Assembly (NCBI GenBank): GCA_030562195.1
Contig: JAUJPP010000005.1
Coordinates: 17,905,106 to 17,969,105 of the forward strand
Length of the DNA stretch: 64,000 nt
Direction: 5' to 3'
Source of the DNA: Nipponacmea schrenckii
Taxonomy: Eukaryota > Mollusca > Gastropoda > Lottiidae
Part shown: piece after piece, positions 1 through 11,561 of the stretch
Layout of the letters: each line of letters opens with the position of its first letter
Position numbering within the stretch: the first letter of the stretch is position 1
The notes under the pieces: generated by a model
Databases searched by the model: none
What the model was told of the DNA's origin: nothing
Seen by the model: the letters and a program-made list of their open reading frames with translations, nothing else
Program-made: the position numbers and the translations under genes

Positions 1-472
1 GAATATATATCTCAATTTGTCGGAAGTCACAAGGACAGACCAATTCGAAGGCAATTTAAATCTGAACAAAATAAAACTAAATTTGAGACCGAAACATCAA
101 GTAGATTTCAATGTAGAAAACTCAATAAATGAATTATTAGGTTTTGAAAAGAAATTGTATACCCAATCTATACTTGCTCCTTATAAAGCAAATATTGAAA
201 ACGATATCGATATTCATTGCAATTTGGTGGATGGTGGATTTTTCAATAAAAACAAACAACAAATCATTTTCAGTATTCCAACGTTTACGGTTCCAATCGG
301 TTATAGAATAGTAGAAAAACCGTTTCAAACAACATATCTTCCGATAAATACCACAGGTATTAAAGATATCAATTTAGATATAAAAGATGGACGTGGAAGA
401 TATTTAGATTTTGGTGAGGAAAAAATATGTATTCAATTACACGTTTCCTCATCTTCATCTAAAATTATGTAA
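1..472 (+). pseudogene. penton-like minor capsid protein, copy A (5' end outside window)
   Basis: The open stretch from about position 17 to the stop at 470-472 matches the C-terminal two thirds of the protein in copy C (16246) and copy B (53883-54604). It ends in the motif DGRGRYLDFGEE followed by a beta-rich tail, which I associate with the single jelly-roll penton (minor capsid) protein of Polintons; this assignment is from memory of the family and is not certain. Relative to copy C, 8 bp are missing near position 45, which throws the frame, and 6 bp near 210, which removes two residues. The 3' end overlaps the end of the convergent polymerase gene. Confidence 0.55.
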
Positions 473-3400
473 TCGTAATCGTCGAATTCGTAATTTTTAA
501 CCTTATTAACTTCATCTTTTCTTATCATAAGGATACATAATTCCATTTCTGTTTGGTGCTTTTCTTTTAATCAAATTCAAATTATGTTTGAATACTTTCT
601 TTTCTTTATCTTTCGGAATTACCACACCATCTGTAAAACTTTTTTTTCCAAGGTTTATCGAATTCATTTTCAATATCTTTTCCATTGGCTAATTTTAAAT
701 AATCTCCCACACTCAACTTTGATTTTGTATATCCTTTAAAAGTTTTCTTTTCCACTAATTCTCCATTAGAAGCTAGAATGATATTGTATTTTACTTTTGG
801 AGCTAAATATAAACCAAATATTATACCACCAACTCCATAATCATTCTTTCCTTTTCCATATTCAGTTTCAGAAGTTAATCCAGCATGTTCCAATTTATCC
901 CAATTCCTATCTGATATGTATAAGCTATCGGTGTCAGTGTAATATATTTCTGGTTCTTTAAAACCATCAATAACATGAATAAAATTATTCATTATTCGTT
1001 TGCTAAGTGCTAAGATGAATGAACCCAAGTGACTCGGAGTTAATCTTGTTGTTTTTATTGGTTTGATAATTTCAGGTTGTTCCTTTTCTTTTTCCACTAT
1101 ATATTGTTGTTCATTAACTTTTTCATAACGTTTTAAATTTGAATCCAAATTTGCTTTAAGAGTATCTTCAGACCATAAATGAAATTCTGTATTTATATCT
1201 TTCTGAACACTTTTTCCGCACAAAGAATTACCAAGTAATTTCATACAGTCACTGCCAACTAAATTTCCCTATTGTTTATATGTGTTTCTTTCTTCTTTTA
1301 ATGTTAAAACATAGTCTTTAAAAGGAGGTGTTTTGAAATTTTCTTCATAGACTATCCCATCTAATATTTTGATAGTTTTTCCACCAGCTCGAACAATTTC
1401 CTGTTTTTCAGCAGAAGTGAGAACGTCATTACAAAATCCATTTCTAAATCTTATTATCTGGATACTCAAACCAAACAGATAAAATAGCACACCTTGGTCT
1501 AAATTGTTGTTTATTGAAAAGCATTACAAATTCTACCTTTTCACAATCTTTTATAGCTCTTGCTGATTCAGCTTTTGGGTATTCACCATCACACATAGCA
1601 GAGGCATATAAACCGTTAGCGTCAAATGCCATTAATTTAGAACAAGAGATTTTCTTCAATTCTTCGTTAAAATCTTTAGTAGACTGTTGGTATTTTTTTG
1701 AATAACTCAATTATATCAGAATCAGTTGTATTTAAATGATGTTGTAGTACTTTACAAATTTCATCTAATTTATCCGATTTGAATTTTATTATTTTATTAT
1801 GTTTGCAGAAACTCTACCTCCTTTTACAGAACGTCTGACAAAATGTCTGATGAATGGATCTACGTGAGAATATACTTTTTCTGCTTTATACAGATGATAC
1901 CAACCTTTAAAGGGGCACAATCTTGATTTTTAGTGGTCGTTTTGGGCCTTTGTTACATTTAAACAGTCCTCAGAAATACTCAAGCTCTAAGAAAATCGCA
2001 AAATACCTTGAAATATACCTAAAAAATTTCACTTTTTATTTTTTTTCCGTGCTGTACGCGGCTGGTCTTCAGTCAGTCTGAAAATTGTGTGTCTTGTTGA
2101 CAAAATCTACAATTGTTATTACATGTACTTTCTTTTTGTTTTATCAGTGTGGGCCTGCACAGTAGTCTATTTATAACTCTTTGATTTTCCAATATGGCGG
2201 GACGTTCATAATATCTTAAGACATTATGATTTTCAAACACGGATAAATATGTATACCCATGGATTTGAAGGCTCAAATTTCAAAGGTAAGCTCTGTAGAC
2301 TATGGCTGATTAGCTAAACAAAAGATTTCATGTGTTTGAGGCTGTCGGATGATTGTCCGAAACAAATCAAGCCTGTGCCCCTTTAAGAGATAAGGCAGGG
2401 GCTGTTAAATTATTTATTACACTTTGATTTATCATAGATGTCATAACTTGATGGTATTTAATCAAACACACACCTAAACATATCGTATCTCTTTTAGCAT
2501 AAGGTTCCCATTCTTCTCTTCGGGACTCCCAATTTGATTCGTTTATAGACGCAATATCTAAATCAATCTTTCTTAAATTCATTGGTAATTCTGATGATTT
2601 TCCCCAATCTTTTAAACTTCTTGCTACATGTTGAAATGAACAAGTGAAATTTAATTTTTGAAGATAATTGTTATCGTTGTTAAACTTCTTTTCATTATTC
2701 CATTCTTTCTGTAAAGACTTTTCTGTAAATATATTAGATATTGGTAAACGAAGTATGCCTCTTGTGGTTTTGAGAGGACAATGAGTTAATTTCGACATAT
2801 TTTTAATAATAATCAAATTATCAAAAACACTACCGTTATGAGAAACTAAAGTTAATTGTTTTTGATCAACATTTCCTAAATATTTTAACATTTGATCTAT
2901 ACAATCTGTACCTACAAATATATGAACTATATTCTTTATTTTTTCATAAAATTCTTCAGGAACATTATCTGTGGGTTTTAGATCTGGGAAACGACAATTT
3001 ATTCGTTCTAATATTTTTCGCAGCTTTTCCAAATTGACTAAAGAACAAGCATATGGTATTGTTTTACCAGTTTCTTTTTCTGTATAGGTCTCAGAACCCC
3101 AAGCATAAAGAGTTTCAGGTTGGGTGTTTTGTGACATGGAAGCTGGATTAAATTCTGAAAAAAAGTTTAATGTTTTCGTTAACACAGGTTTTCCATACTT
3201 GTTCATAGTTGTTTTCTATTTCTTTTATTCCTAAACTTTTCTTATCTCTTTTTATCAAACAGAAATGATTATTGTGTAAATACAAAACCCATTTAAATTG
3301 AGTGTTTATTTTTCTGGGATATAAAGTTCTATCTTTAGGATTATAAATTTGGAACGAAGTTTTATTTTTTTCATTGAATTCCCCGATTCGAGCTTGAGTC

Positions 3401-3882
3401 ATTATTCCCCTCCTATTATGTTTTGAATAGGAATAAATAAAATCCTTAAATTCTTTTGTCAAATCACGTTTTAAAGCATAATTTACACACTTGATAAAAC
3501 AAGCTCCGTCAGTTGGAATATAACAATATTCTCCAACGTATTCTTTGATGGTAAATAGCAGTTGCGTTCCTTTACCTACGTTTGATCTTTTGATTCGTTT
3601 GAAATTGTCTGTACGATATATTATATGACCAGTAAACTACCAATCTGAACTATCTGATTTTTCATTCATATTACTGCCAATCATTGCAACATTAAAGAAA
3701 GCTAAAGTCATATTTTGTTTTAATTTACCATCTTCGAAAATTTGTCCATCGATTTCAATTTGACCATTAAAAGTTTCAAACTCTTTAATTATATCAGAAA
3801 TCACTTTCGCAAATAATTCATGGTCAATTTTTTTCTTCGGTTTTACAGCATTTGATTCTTTTTTTTTAATTGGTTTAGTCAT
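433..3882 (-). pseudogene. polB: protein-primed family B DNA polymerase, copy A (broken)
   Basis: Fragments on the minus strand match the copy-B polymerase throughout. Visible landmarks are the OTU-like DGAC segment (about 3500), the exonuclease I region (about 3090), palm motif A (LMAFDANGLY, about 1630), motif B (KLLGNSL, about 1235) and motif C (YTDTDSLYI, about 914-944). In the Exo I motif the first catalytic Asp of copy B is Gly here (AWGSE against AWDSE). The frame is lost at least near 3640, 3460-3200, 1790, 1450 and 1260, and a 472-bp element is inserted at 1911. Motif C is intact here, whereas copy B has a stop just after it. An 8-bp tandem duplication near 1785-1802 is shared with copy B. 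Confidence 0.85.
1911..2382. mobile_element. 472-bp TTAA-flanked MITE
   Basis: The ends are inverted repeats (AGGGGCACA at the left, TGTGCCCCT at the right, and the similarity continues about ten bases inward). TTAA flanks both sides (1907-1910 and 2383-2386), and the corresponding site in copy B near 50120 has a single TTAA and no insert. TTAA duplication fits piggyBac-type transposition. There is no transposase inside, so it is non-autonomous. The interior is otherwise featureless. Confidence 0.85.
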
Positions 3883-4355
3883 GCTTCTTTTTCAATTTTT
3901 TATGCTCTATTTTTAAAGATTCAATTTTAATTAACAATTCATCGAATATTTCATTAAATTCTTCGAGTTCTTCTATGGTAATAATTTTGTCAGATTTGCT
4001 TCTTTCGAAGAAAATAAATAATTTATCCAAATATGTTCTATTAAATTTGATATGGTTTTGTAATATAATTTCTTTTTAGAGGTAAATCCAATAGTAATTA
4101 AACCACATGATGATGTTTGAATCGCTGTCAGAGCCCCTAAGATAGATGGAATAAATATTGGAAGAGAATTACAGTTACAGTAGTTGCTGTTGCTATAAGA
4201 CAAGTTGATATAACACTTACAGTTTTAAAAGTAGTGTCTATCCTACTCCAACATTTTGTTAACTTTTTGTAATGATTGAATTTTTCTTCTAACTCTTTTT
4301 GCTTTCGTATCATGACATCTTGTAAATTCTGTGTAGTCAAATCTTCAGTATTCAT
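3875..4355 (-). pseudogene. small two-helix membrane protein, copy A (frameshifted)
   Basis: The N-terminal half (4137-4355) and C-terminal half (3973-4203 and onward to 3875) match the intact 161-residue protein of copy B at 48159-48644. A small deletion near 4160-4170 falls between the two halves, inside the hydrophobic region, and shifts the frame. The stop codon overlaps the polymerase start (ATGACTAA arrangement), as in copy B. Function is unknown to me. Confidence 0.75.
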
Positions 4356-4365
4356 TTTTTATGAA

Positions 4366-5221
4366 TTAAATTAAGTGAATTTCTGATAAACTGATGTTTT
4401 TCTCAGAAATAAATATGTTATTGTTTTTATCTCTATAACCAAGAAATTCTATAATAATTACTATATTTACTTGAACCACAACATTAACATTTTTAGGAAA
4501 ATCATATGCCCCTGACCATTCACTTATACTTTCTATTTAAAAACGTGCAATGAAATCTACATTTTTTTTCTATTTGCAATGCGGGATTTGTTACAAATAA
4601 TTTATTTACTTCAGATTTATGAACATCAGTTAAAGTAAAGATATTATCAAAATTGAAATAAATTCTTATATATTCAAATTCTTTCCATTTTAAAAATGTA
4701 TATGATTTTCTTCCCTCCTTTTGTAATTCCTTATTATTTACCAAATTAAAAATTTGTGGTTTTTCATTTGTCATTAATACCAAGTCAAGGAATAATAAAC
4801 CATACTCGGTAATAGTTAATACATCAGATGGCTTAAGCTTTATTCTATATTCAAATCCATAAACAAAATCTGAATCAATTGGTATTCTGTGAAAATGAAA
4901 AGTTTTATCTAATAAATAATAATCAACATTTTTGATTTTATTAGTTCCTCCACCCTTTTTTATTGTAAAAAATTCTCTAAGAAAAACTGTTTGACTTGAA
5001 GGAAACCCTTGAGAAAAAATTACTGCTTTTATTTTTAATTTAAAGGGAAATTTTATAGAAACCGCTTCATTATGATCTGCTGAACTAGCAAGTTCAAATT
5101 TTGCAACGTTTTTTCTCTCAAAAACTGCCTTAAATCCATACTTTTCTAAAATACCATCATTAAAAGGTAAACTAAAATAAGTTTCTTTAGGTAGAATTTT
5201 TATATTAATTTCTTTAAACAT
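4366..5221 (-). pseudogene. Polinton gene X, unknown function, copy A
   Basis: The protein begins MFKEINIK at 5221 and is open to 4520. A second frame then carries conserved sequence to a stop at 4366, so the true C-terminus probably lies there. Compared with copy B it lacks 13 residues after the first 28 or so (an in-frame 39-bp deletion). The protein is beta-rich by eye, with no membrane segment or catalytic motif I recognise. It sits between the fibre-like gene and the membrane protein, so a structural role is possible but unproven. Confidence 0.65.
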
Positions 5222-6292
5222 CTTTTCATTTTTAATGTGTCTTGACTCAATATTTTTATCTAATTCAGATATGGATGATTTTAATCTTTCTAACTGTGCT
5301 TTATCTACAACATTAGCTAATTGCTGCTCGATATAGGTTTTAATTTCTGTTAGTTCACTGTTATCATTAAGCTTAGTTTCTTAATCAGATAATTTTTGTT
5401 TTAATTTTTATTCGCTTATACCTGGTTTGATATTAGCTATTAGTTGTTTAACATTTGATTTTTGTTTGGTAATTTTATCATCTAATTGGGTTATTAATAA
5501 ATTTAAATTTTGTAACTGAGTTTTATCGGCTACACTAACTAATTGTTGTTGAATATAGGTTTTAATTTCTGTTAGCTCGTTGTTATTATTAATTTCAAAT
5601 TGAGATAATTCTTGTTTCAGTCTTTCTTCGCTTATACCTGGTTTAATATTATCTATTAGTTGTTTCAAGTCTAATTTCTCTTTAGTAATTCTATCATCTT
5701 ATTTGGATATTTATGAAATTAAATTCTGTAATCTAGTTTTATCAACCACATTAACTAATTGTTGTTGAACTTAAGTTTTAATTTCTGTTAGTTTACTGTC
5801 ATCATTAAGTTTCGTCTCTAGATTAATTAATTCTTGTTTTAATTTTTCTTCGCTTATACCTGGTTTAATGTTACTTGTCAGTTGTTTAATATCTGATTTT
5901 TGATTTGTAATGTTATCGTCTAGTTGTGATATTAATAAATTTATTTTGTCCAACTGAGTTTTATCGACTATGTTATCTAATTGTTGTTGATAAGTTTCTA
6001 GTTTTTTATGATGTGAGTCTAAAGTTTTTGATGGTTTTCTAATTGGTTTTTACTATCCTTATCTAATACAGTTATTTTTTGATGTAAACTTTTATTTGTT
6101 TGAGTTAAATAACCTTTATTAATTGCATCTTTTTTCTGTTGAGGAGATCTTAGATTAGTTATTTTGAAATTATTCATATCTATATCACCTTGAAGTGTGT
6201 CTCCAGTTCGATCCACAAAATATGGTTTGAATTTTTTAATCGATAATGTGGGAGCTTCATTCTTTAAGTTTCCTAAACCAAATTTATTTGCC
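5222..6292 (-). pseudogene. fibre-like coiled-coil repeat protein, copy A
   Basis: The N-terminal part carries the motif GDTLQGDIDM, then KITNLRSP, then DAINKGYL, which resembles the repeated collar/shaft motif of phage tail fibres. After it come Lys/Glu/Gln-rich repeats of about 72-74 residues with the signature IKPGISEE. Several stops and frameshifts break the repeat region (for example near 5380, 5700 and 5775). The start codon is gone: the region is fused in frame to the protease upstream. See copy B at 45990-47023 for the better-preserved version. Confidence 0.65.
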
Positions 6293-6675
6293 AGATTTAA
6301 TACTATTTCTTCAAATGGTTTACCTAAACTTAATTGATATAATTGACCACAAAATTTATCTCCTGGTTTTTGAATTTGAAAAGTAGAACATTTTATTGGA
6401 CCATAATTTAAATCAATAATTTCTTTAGTTGGATCTAATCCATATGAATCAAAAAAATCTCCTTTGAATAAAGCAGAATGATGAACGCCTTTTTGATCTG
6501 AATTATGGATATTAGTTATTGCATAGAACTTTGTTTTATTTTTAAGAGATGATATTTCATCGCGCATGCAATAGTAAAAAGGTTTTATGTTTAATTCTTC
6601 TGCCCATCTGATTAATTGAAAAATTGTTGTAGTATCTGTTCCGTATTTTTGTAAGAATTCTTTAACAGTAATCAT
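6293..6675 (-). pseudogene. adenain-like cysteine protease, copy A (deleted and fused)
   Basis: It starts at the ATG at 6675, directly after the integrase stop. It keeps the GVHH segment and the QKPGDKFCGQ active-site loop. Compared with copy B it has lost three residues just before FFDSYG and five after the catalytic-Cys loop, and its stop is missing, so it reads straight into the fibre-like protein. All of these changes are in frame. Loss of the hydrophobic segment after the catalytic Cys makes activity doubtful. Confidence 0.75.
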
Positions 6676-6676
6676 T

Positions 6677-7822
6677 TTAAAAATCAGTTTTTTGAAGTTC
6701 GTTTTGATAAAATCTACCCAAGATTTCTTCACCATGTAAATCTACTAAACTGTAAGTTGGTGGTGAAGTTTCATTAATTTTATCAATTATAAAGATTTCA
6801 TTCGTCCAATATCCAACATAACCTTTTTCGAATTTACTTTTATATTTATAAATACGAACTCTATCTCCAACTTTAAATTTGCGTTTAATATTCAAATTCT
6901 TGTTTTGTGTGTTAATTGATTTTATAATATCTGGATTTTTTGAAGCTTCTGTAGGAGTAACTTTTATAGATGAATGAATTTTATTATTATATTCATAGGT
7001 AATATTTTAAGCCATTTTTGAGACTTCAATTCTGTGAACTTTTTGAATAATTTGTTTTTCAGAGTTCTATTAAATCTCTCAATTACTACAGCTTTACCTT
7101 CGTTATACGTACTGTAAATTTCAAACCCTAAAGATTTCATATTTTTATTATAAAATTCTGTTCCTTGATCTACCCATAATTTTTTGGGTTTTCTATGTTT
7201 CATTATTGTTTCAAATGCTTTTTTCACAGTTAGACCTGTTTTGTTTTTCAGAGGAATAACCCAAGCGTATCTTGTATATAAATCTATAACTGTTAAGCAA
7301 GCAATATTTATAACCTCTTTCTGGGGGCATATTAATTAAATCAGCTGACCATATATCGTCTTTGGCAAATACTTTAACTTTTAAAAAGTTTTTAGTTTTT
7401 CTGAATTCTTTGTGAATTTCATCTGCTATTCCCATACCCAATTTCATTTTTGATTTTAATAATCTTATGATTAATGCTCTTTCAACTTTTTCTCTAAAAG
7501 TGGGATTTGGAAAAGATTCTAATTCTCTAATCATTTGTTTGTCTGCTTCATGTCGAAGTTGTAAGTCCTCATTTCTGTATAGTTTATCGTGTTTAAGTGC
7601 AGCATTATTAACTCTATTAACTGGTTCTTCACCTGGTTTTGGATTATCATTTTCATCCAATCGTAGATCTAACCTAGTTTTCGGTCCAGTGTAGTTATGA
7701 CCTGGAAGATGTTTCTCACCTTTATATTAAGCCCATGGGAAACCAAGAAGTTTAGTTAGAGATTTTTGAATGTCACCTGATCCGAAATAGGTTTTAGGGG
7801 AGTGAATGTTTATAAAAGACAT
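6677..7822 (-). pseudogene. retroviral-type integrase, copy A
   Basis: It starts at the ATG at 7822 just inside the terminal hairpin and ends at 6677, one base before the protease start. The rve core is visible: WVDQGTEF near 7165 and VVIERFNRT near 7075, with a D-to-E spacing of 30 residues. The C-terminal part (KVGDRVRIYK onward) looks like the small beta-barrel/chromo-type domain usual in Polinton integrases. A stop in the first 40 codons, a one-base frameshift near 7305 (shared with copy B) and another near 6990 break the gene. Confidence 0.85.
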
Positions 7823-7842
7823 TTTTTGGTCTATTTATAGAC

Positions 7843-8017
7843 CACGCTCATTCTTAGGTTTAATTTCCTTTTATAGAAGGTTTGAGTAGTAATAGAGTAT
7901 TTAGATATCCGGTAGACCGGAGTGGAGCAAAGCGAAATGGAGGGATGCCGGATATCTAAATACTCTATTACTACTCAAACCTTCTATAAAAGGAAATTAA
8001 ACCTAAGAATGAGCGTG
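7843..8017. repeat. 175-bp palindrome: Polinton terminal hairpin plus inverted copies of flanking gypsy DNA
   Basis: Positions 7885-7975 are the 91-bp Polinton end: 28-bp arms beginning AGTAGTAATAGAG and a 35-nt loop. Here the pairing runs about 42 bp further out on both sides, because the gypsy sequence at 7976-8017 is also present, inverted, at 7843-7884. The other copies (20612 and 24274 onward) have their own unrelated bases at the inner position, so this inner copy is secondary. Confidence 0.9.
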
Positions 8018-9095
8018 TTTCCCTGACCGTTGTAGGAGGGGGCATTTGTCTAATTGCATTGACCTTATTTTCGTCTGGTTTAATGCCTTCGGATGTTATT
8101 CTAAATCCCAGATATGAGGTTTCGTTCTGTAGGAAGGAACATTTACTGATTTTGAGTTTTAAATCATGGGATCTTAAACGATCGAATAGTATTTGTAGAT
8201 GTTTCATATGTTTTTGAGGAGAATTAGAGAAGATTAAGATGTCATCTAAATACGCTACAGCGAAATGTTCCAATCCTTTTAAGACAATATTCATAAGGCT
8301 TTGAAACACAGAAGGACTGTTATTTAGGCCAAATGCCATGACATTATGTTCATAAATGCCTTTATGACAAACAAAGACTGTCTTTCCTTATTCTTTTCAG
8401 TAATGGGTATATTCCAAAACCCCGATCTAAGGTCGAGTGTAGAAAAGACATTTCCCTTCCCTAATAACGCCAATAAATCATCAATACGAGGTAAAGGATA
8501 AGAATAGTATGACTGTTTTTGATAACAGCATTCAATTTTCTAAAATCCACACAGAATCTCTTAGATTCTGTTATGGTTCCATCTGAATTCTTGGTTCTTC
8601 TTTCAACTATCACCACAGGAAAATTCCAATTTGATGTACTAGGTCTTATAATTCCTGCTTTTAACATATCATCGACAGCTTTGTCAATAACTTCCTTGTT
8701 TTTTAACGAACCCCGGTGAGGTTTTAATCTTATGGGTGGATGATCCCCTGTGTCTATGGTCATCTCGACTTTTTTAGTCCTTCCAAGATCCAGATCGCTT
8801 GAAGCCAGTCGATCTAAATTTTTCCTCAAGAAGGCTAAAACTGCTTCTCGATATTTATCAGGTACGGTAATGTTTTTAACTGATCGTTTTTACCAGACTC
8901 ACAGGAAACTTGACAACTTTGCACTGATCTTACTTACTTACATAGTTGTCTAAATAAGACAGCCTAACACAGTACCCTTTTTAAAACGGTAGGTCTTATT
9001 TGTCTCATTAGTCAGAACAATTGATAGTAATTTGTTATTTTTTCTGACTAATTCTGATGTGGTAACAGACTTACCAATCATTAAACCAGGTTCTT
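7976..9095 (-). mobile_element. Ty3/gypsy pol fragment (protease end and reverse transcriptase)
   Basis: Reading right to left, the fragment shows a tail of the protease region (about 9090-8940), the RT N-terminus with the FCVDFRKLN motif (about 8530) and the catalytic YLDD box (about 8245), ending in the SFLGLISFYRRF motif exactly at the Polinton hairpin. Frameshifts occur near 8850, 8480 and 8345. The truncation point is the same one seen next to hairpins at 20521 and 24183, so the Polinton appears to have landed inside this RT gene. Confidence 0.85.
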
Positions 9096-9098
9096 CCA

Positions 9099-9318
9099 GT
9101 GGGAACGCGGTATATTACAGTCCAAACTCTAGAATACCTCCACCGTAACCAGGCTTGTACCTTAGCCCCACTCATTCGCTCAAGGATTCCCCTTTCCTGT
9201 AACGACACGCTTGACCGACTACCAGCGGGTACGAGGCACACTACTGTCCAAACTCAAGAATACTTCCACTGTAACCATGCCTTAGCCCCTCTCATTCACT
9301 CAAGGATTCCCCTTTGAC
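9099..9318. repeat. two-unit degenerate tandem repeat (about 127 bp period)
   Basis: Blocks containing TCCAAACTC, then CACTCATT or CTCTCATT, then CAAGGATTCCCCTTT occur twice (from about 9117 and about 9244). The same pair is found inverted at 20010-20225 and 23672-23887. No coding function is apparent. Confidence 0.7.
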
Positions 9319-11117
9319 TTTGACGTCATGCTGTACCGACTAGCAAAAACTCGAAAATCTGTACATCGAAACCTGGCCTCTACCCTATCGCCACTCGTAT
9401 TACAAGTGGCGGCTGGCGTACGTTATTGTGGTTCTCTTTAAATCCCGTACTACTGACTCAGACCCAGCCAACTTGCTCTCCCATAATAAGGGAAAATTTA
9501 TCAAATCTAGGTATGTTTTCACATGTTAAAAATGCTTGTGCAAAGCTATGAAATGTAGGTACATGTATACATATCGCTTCGTATTGTCAGGGGAAGACTA
9601 GCCGGGGGAACACTAGCCGGGGGAAGAGTACCGTAGAGGCGCCAGACAACCATTCATCTAACCGTCTTCACCGTACTTCGCTCTTACAGCGGAACGCGTG
9701 CTAGAATATCGGCCAGACGGACTCAGACCACAAAAACGAATTTAGTCCTTTTTATTTTTAGAAATCCTCTTTCTCCCTTCCTTTGGGGGTTTTTGCATGC
9801 CCATTTTTGACTAATTTTTGGTCTAGATTTGAAATTTGATGTCTGAAATTGCATTTTCTTTCAGAATTTCTGAGATAATGAGAAATTTAATTGGCGGAAG
9901 ATTATTTCTAAAAATAGTGGTTTTGTGTGCAGTGACAGTCAAGTTGATGTTGATAAAAATGTAGTGGTTTACTTTCATTTCGTTTAGTTCAAAATTTTCA
10001 TGGTCATGCTGTATTGAAATTTTGTACAGAAACCAGGCTTTCATTTGACATACCGGATAGATTTTAACGAGATTTCTGGAAAAAGTTATGGAAGGTTGAA
10101 TTTCGTGATTTAACATTGAAACAGATGACAAATGAATTGGCGGTCTGAGTCCTTAGATGGTAGAAACACTCAGCCGAGCCGAGCCAAGAAAACTCCACGT
10201 GTCGACACAGACAGTATAGGAAACTTCACGTGCCCAGTATAGTCAAAGGTCGATCACAGCGAAGCGGTGAATATGGGCACGCGACGATCCGGCAAACACA
10301 GACGACCGCTACAGTTATTATGCCATCTAGGTATGTCTCAATGGCCACACCAAAAACCTTTTTTTTTTGAGAAAAATAAGCTGGAATTTTGGTACAGTCT
10401 GAAAGCTAGTCGACGTATTATAGAGCGGCTCTGTAGTGTACCGAGTCCCCACTCCAGATTTTCAAGGGTCATTTCCATGGTACACAAAATGCAGCAGCGG
10501 TGAAGGTACCACCGACATGTCGAACCGCATTTCATAGATCACGCGATACCGTAGGGCAAGGTGGAGGAAAGTAACAGTGCTCGTACAATCTAGGTATGTC
10601 TCAATCCGGCGTCCAAATATCTTCTTTTTTTTGAGAAAAATGACCTGAAATTTGGTACCAGGGGAATCCAGAAATCAACCGATGAAATTATCCCCCTTTG
10701 ACCACAAGATGAATGCAAAAGTCGACTGATGAAGTATTACAAGTCCCTGCAAATCACTTTTCGGTTAAAGTGACCGAAATTGGAAAAATTTCAAATTCGA
10801 ATATTTCGAAAAAAAAATCGAAATTCGAAAATCGCTATTCATAGAAATGTGGCCAACGATCAAATGTATCCATGATCTAAATTTCATCGAAATCGGTTTA
10901 TCAACAGTGCCTGTCGTAAGACTTGAAAAAATGTAACCAAAATTCAAAATGGAGCTGGAGTTAATCTTTTAAATATTTCTATTTACAAGTTATTTATAAA
11001 CAGTTTGCACTTTTCACCTAGCTGTTATAGACCGAAAGTTACGTTATTACGTCATTTGGGGCAAAACCGAAAATTGGATTTTTTTTCCATCCAAATTTGG
11101 TTAAATTAAGGATTAAG

Positions 11118-11183
11118 CGTTGGTCTCACTAGCATTATTGGTGTGTAAACATTTACACACCAATAATGCTAGTGAGACCAACG
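11118..11183. repeat. 66-bp near-perfect palindrome
   Basis: Arms of 32 bp (GTCTCACTAGCATTATTGG is in the left arm) flank a 2-base centre. The inverted partner module at about 18255-18310 keeps one arm but has lost most of the other. Confidence 0.9.
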
Positions 11184-11561
11184 TTTAATTTTTTAATTTA
11201 CATTCAGATACTTTTATTAACACAATTTATTCTTTTTTATGATCGGTTCCCTTGAATTTGCCACAAATCTTAGATTGTGTCATTATGTGGTGTCTTGACG
11301 ACGTCAATCACGTCATAGTATCACGTGACAAACTACAGAAAAATGAACGCCAGTTTGTTTAACTAATTCATTTAAGGGAGTGATAGTTGAAATGTAAATA
11401 TATTTAAATGATATCGCCTTTCAACTGGTGAAGTTTTGAAATTCCACCTATTATATTAAGCGAGAAATCAGGGTTTTAATTTTTTTCCGATAACCCTTCA
11501 ATTTTGAATTGCAAATCGTAAGTCGAGGATTTAACCGAATTGAATAAAGCCTATAATTGTT

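Larger units (their letters stand above)
1..7975 (-). mobile_element. Polinton/Maverick copy A (partial, minus orientation)
   Basis: The minus strand carries, from right to left, integrase, adenain-like protease, fibre-like protein, gene X, membrane protein and type B DNA polymerase, with the penton-like gene converging from the plus strand at the left edge. This gene set and the 91-bp terminal hairpin at the integrase end (7885-7975) identify a Polinton. The capsid half lies beyond the window. Nearly every gene carries frameshifts or deletions, so the copy is dead. It is a close relative of copy B in inverted orientation. Confidence 0.9.
9096..11561. repeat. non-coding repeat module M between gypsy fragment and copy C
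   Basis: The module recurs inverted at about 17957-20236 and partly at 22481-23898. It holds no convincing gene; short open frames in it are not maintained. Contents: two diverged units about 127 bp apart (9099-9318), three exact copies of the 12-mer ATCTAGGTATGT (9504, 10324, 10588), AT-rich stretches, and a 66-bp palindrome at 11118. It may be the remains of a larger repeat that lay beside the gypsy element. Confidence 0.75.

Noticed and set aside
7885..7975. Hairpins as rho-independent terminators
   Set aside because: The genome is eukaryotic, the stems are 28 bp with 35-nt loops, and they mark transposon ends.
9823..10131. Open frame of about 100 codons in module M, repeated at 19297 and 22958
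   Set aside because: It recurs only because the module is duplicated. Small indels truncate or extend it, no domain is visible, and the same is true of the frames at 9099-9317 and 10267-10535.
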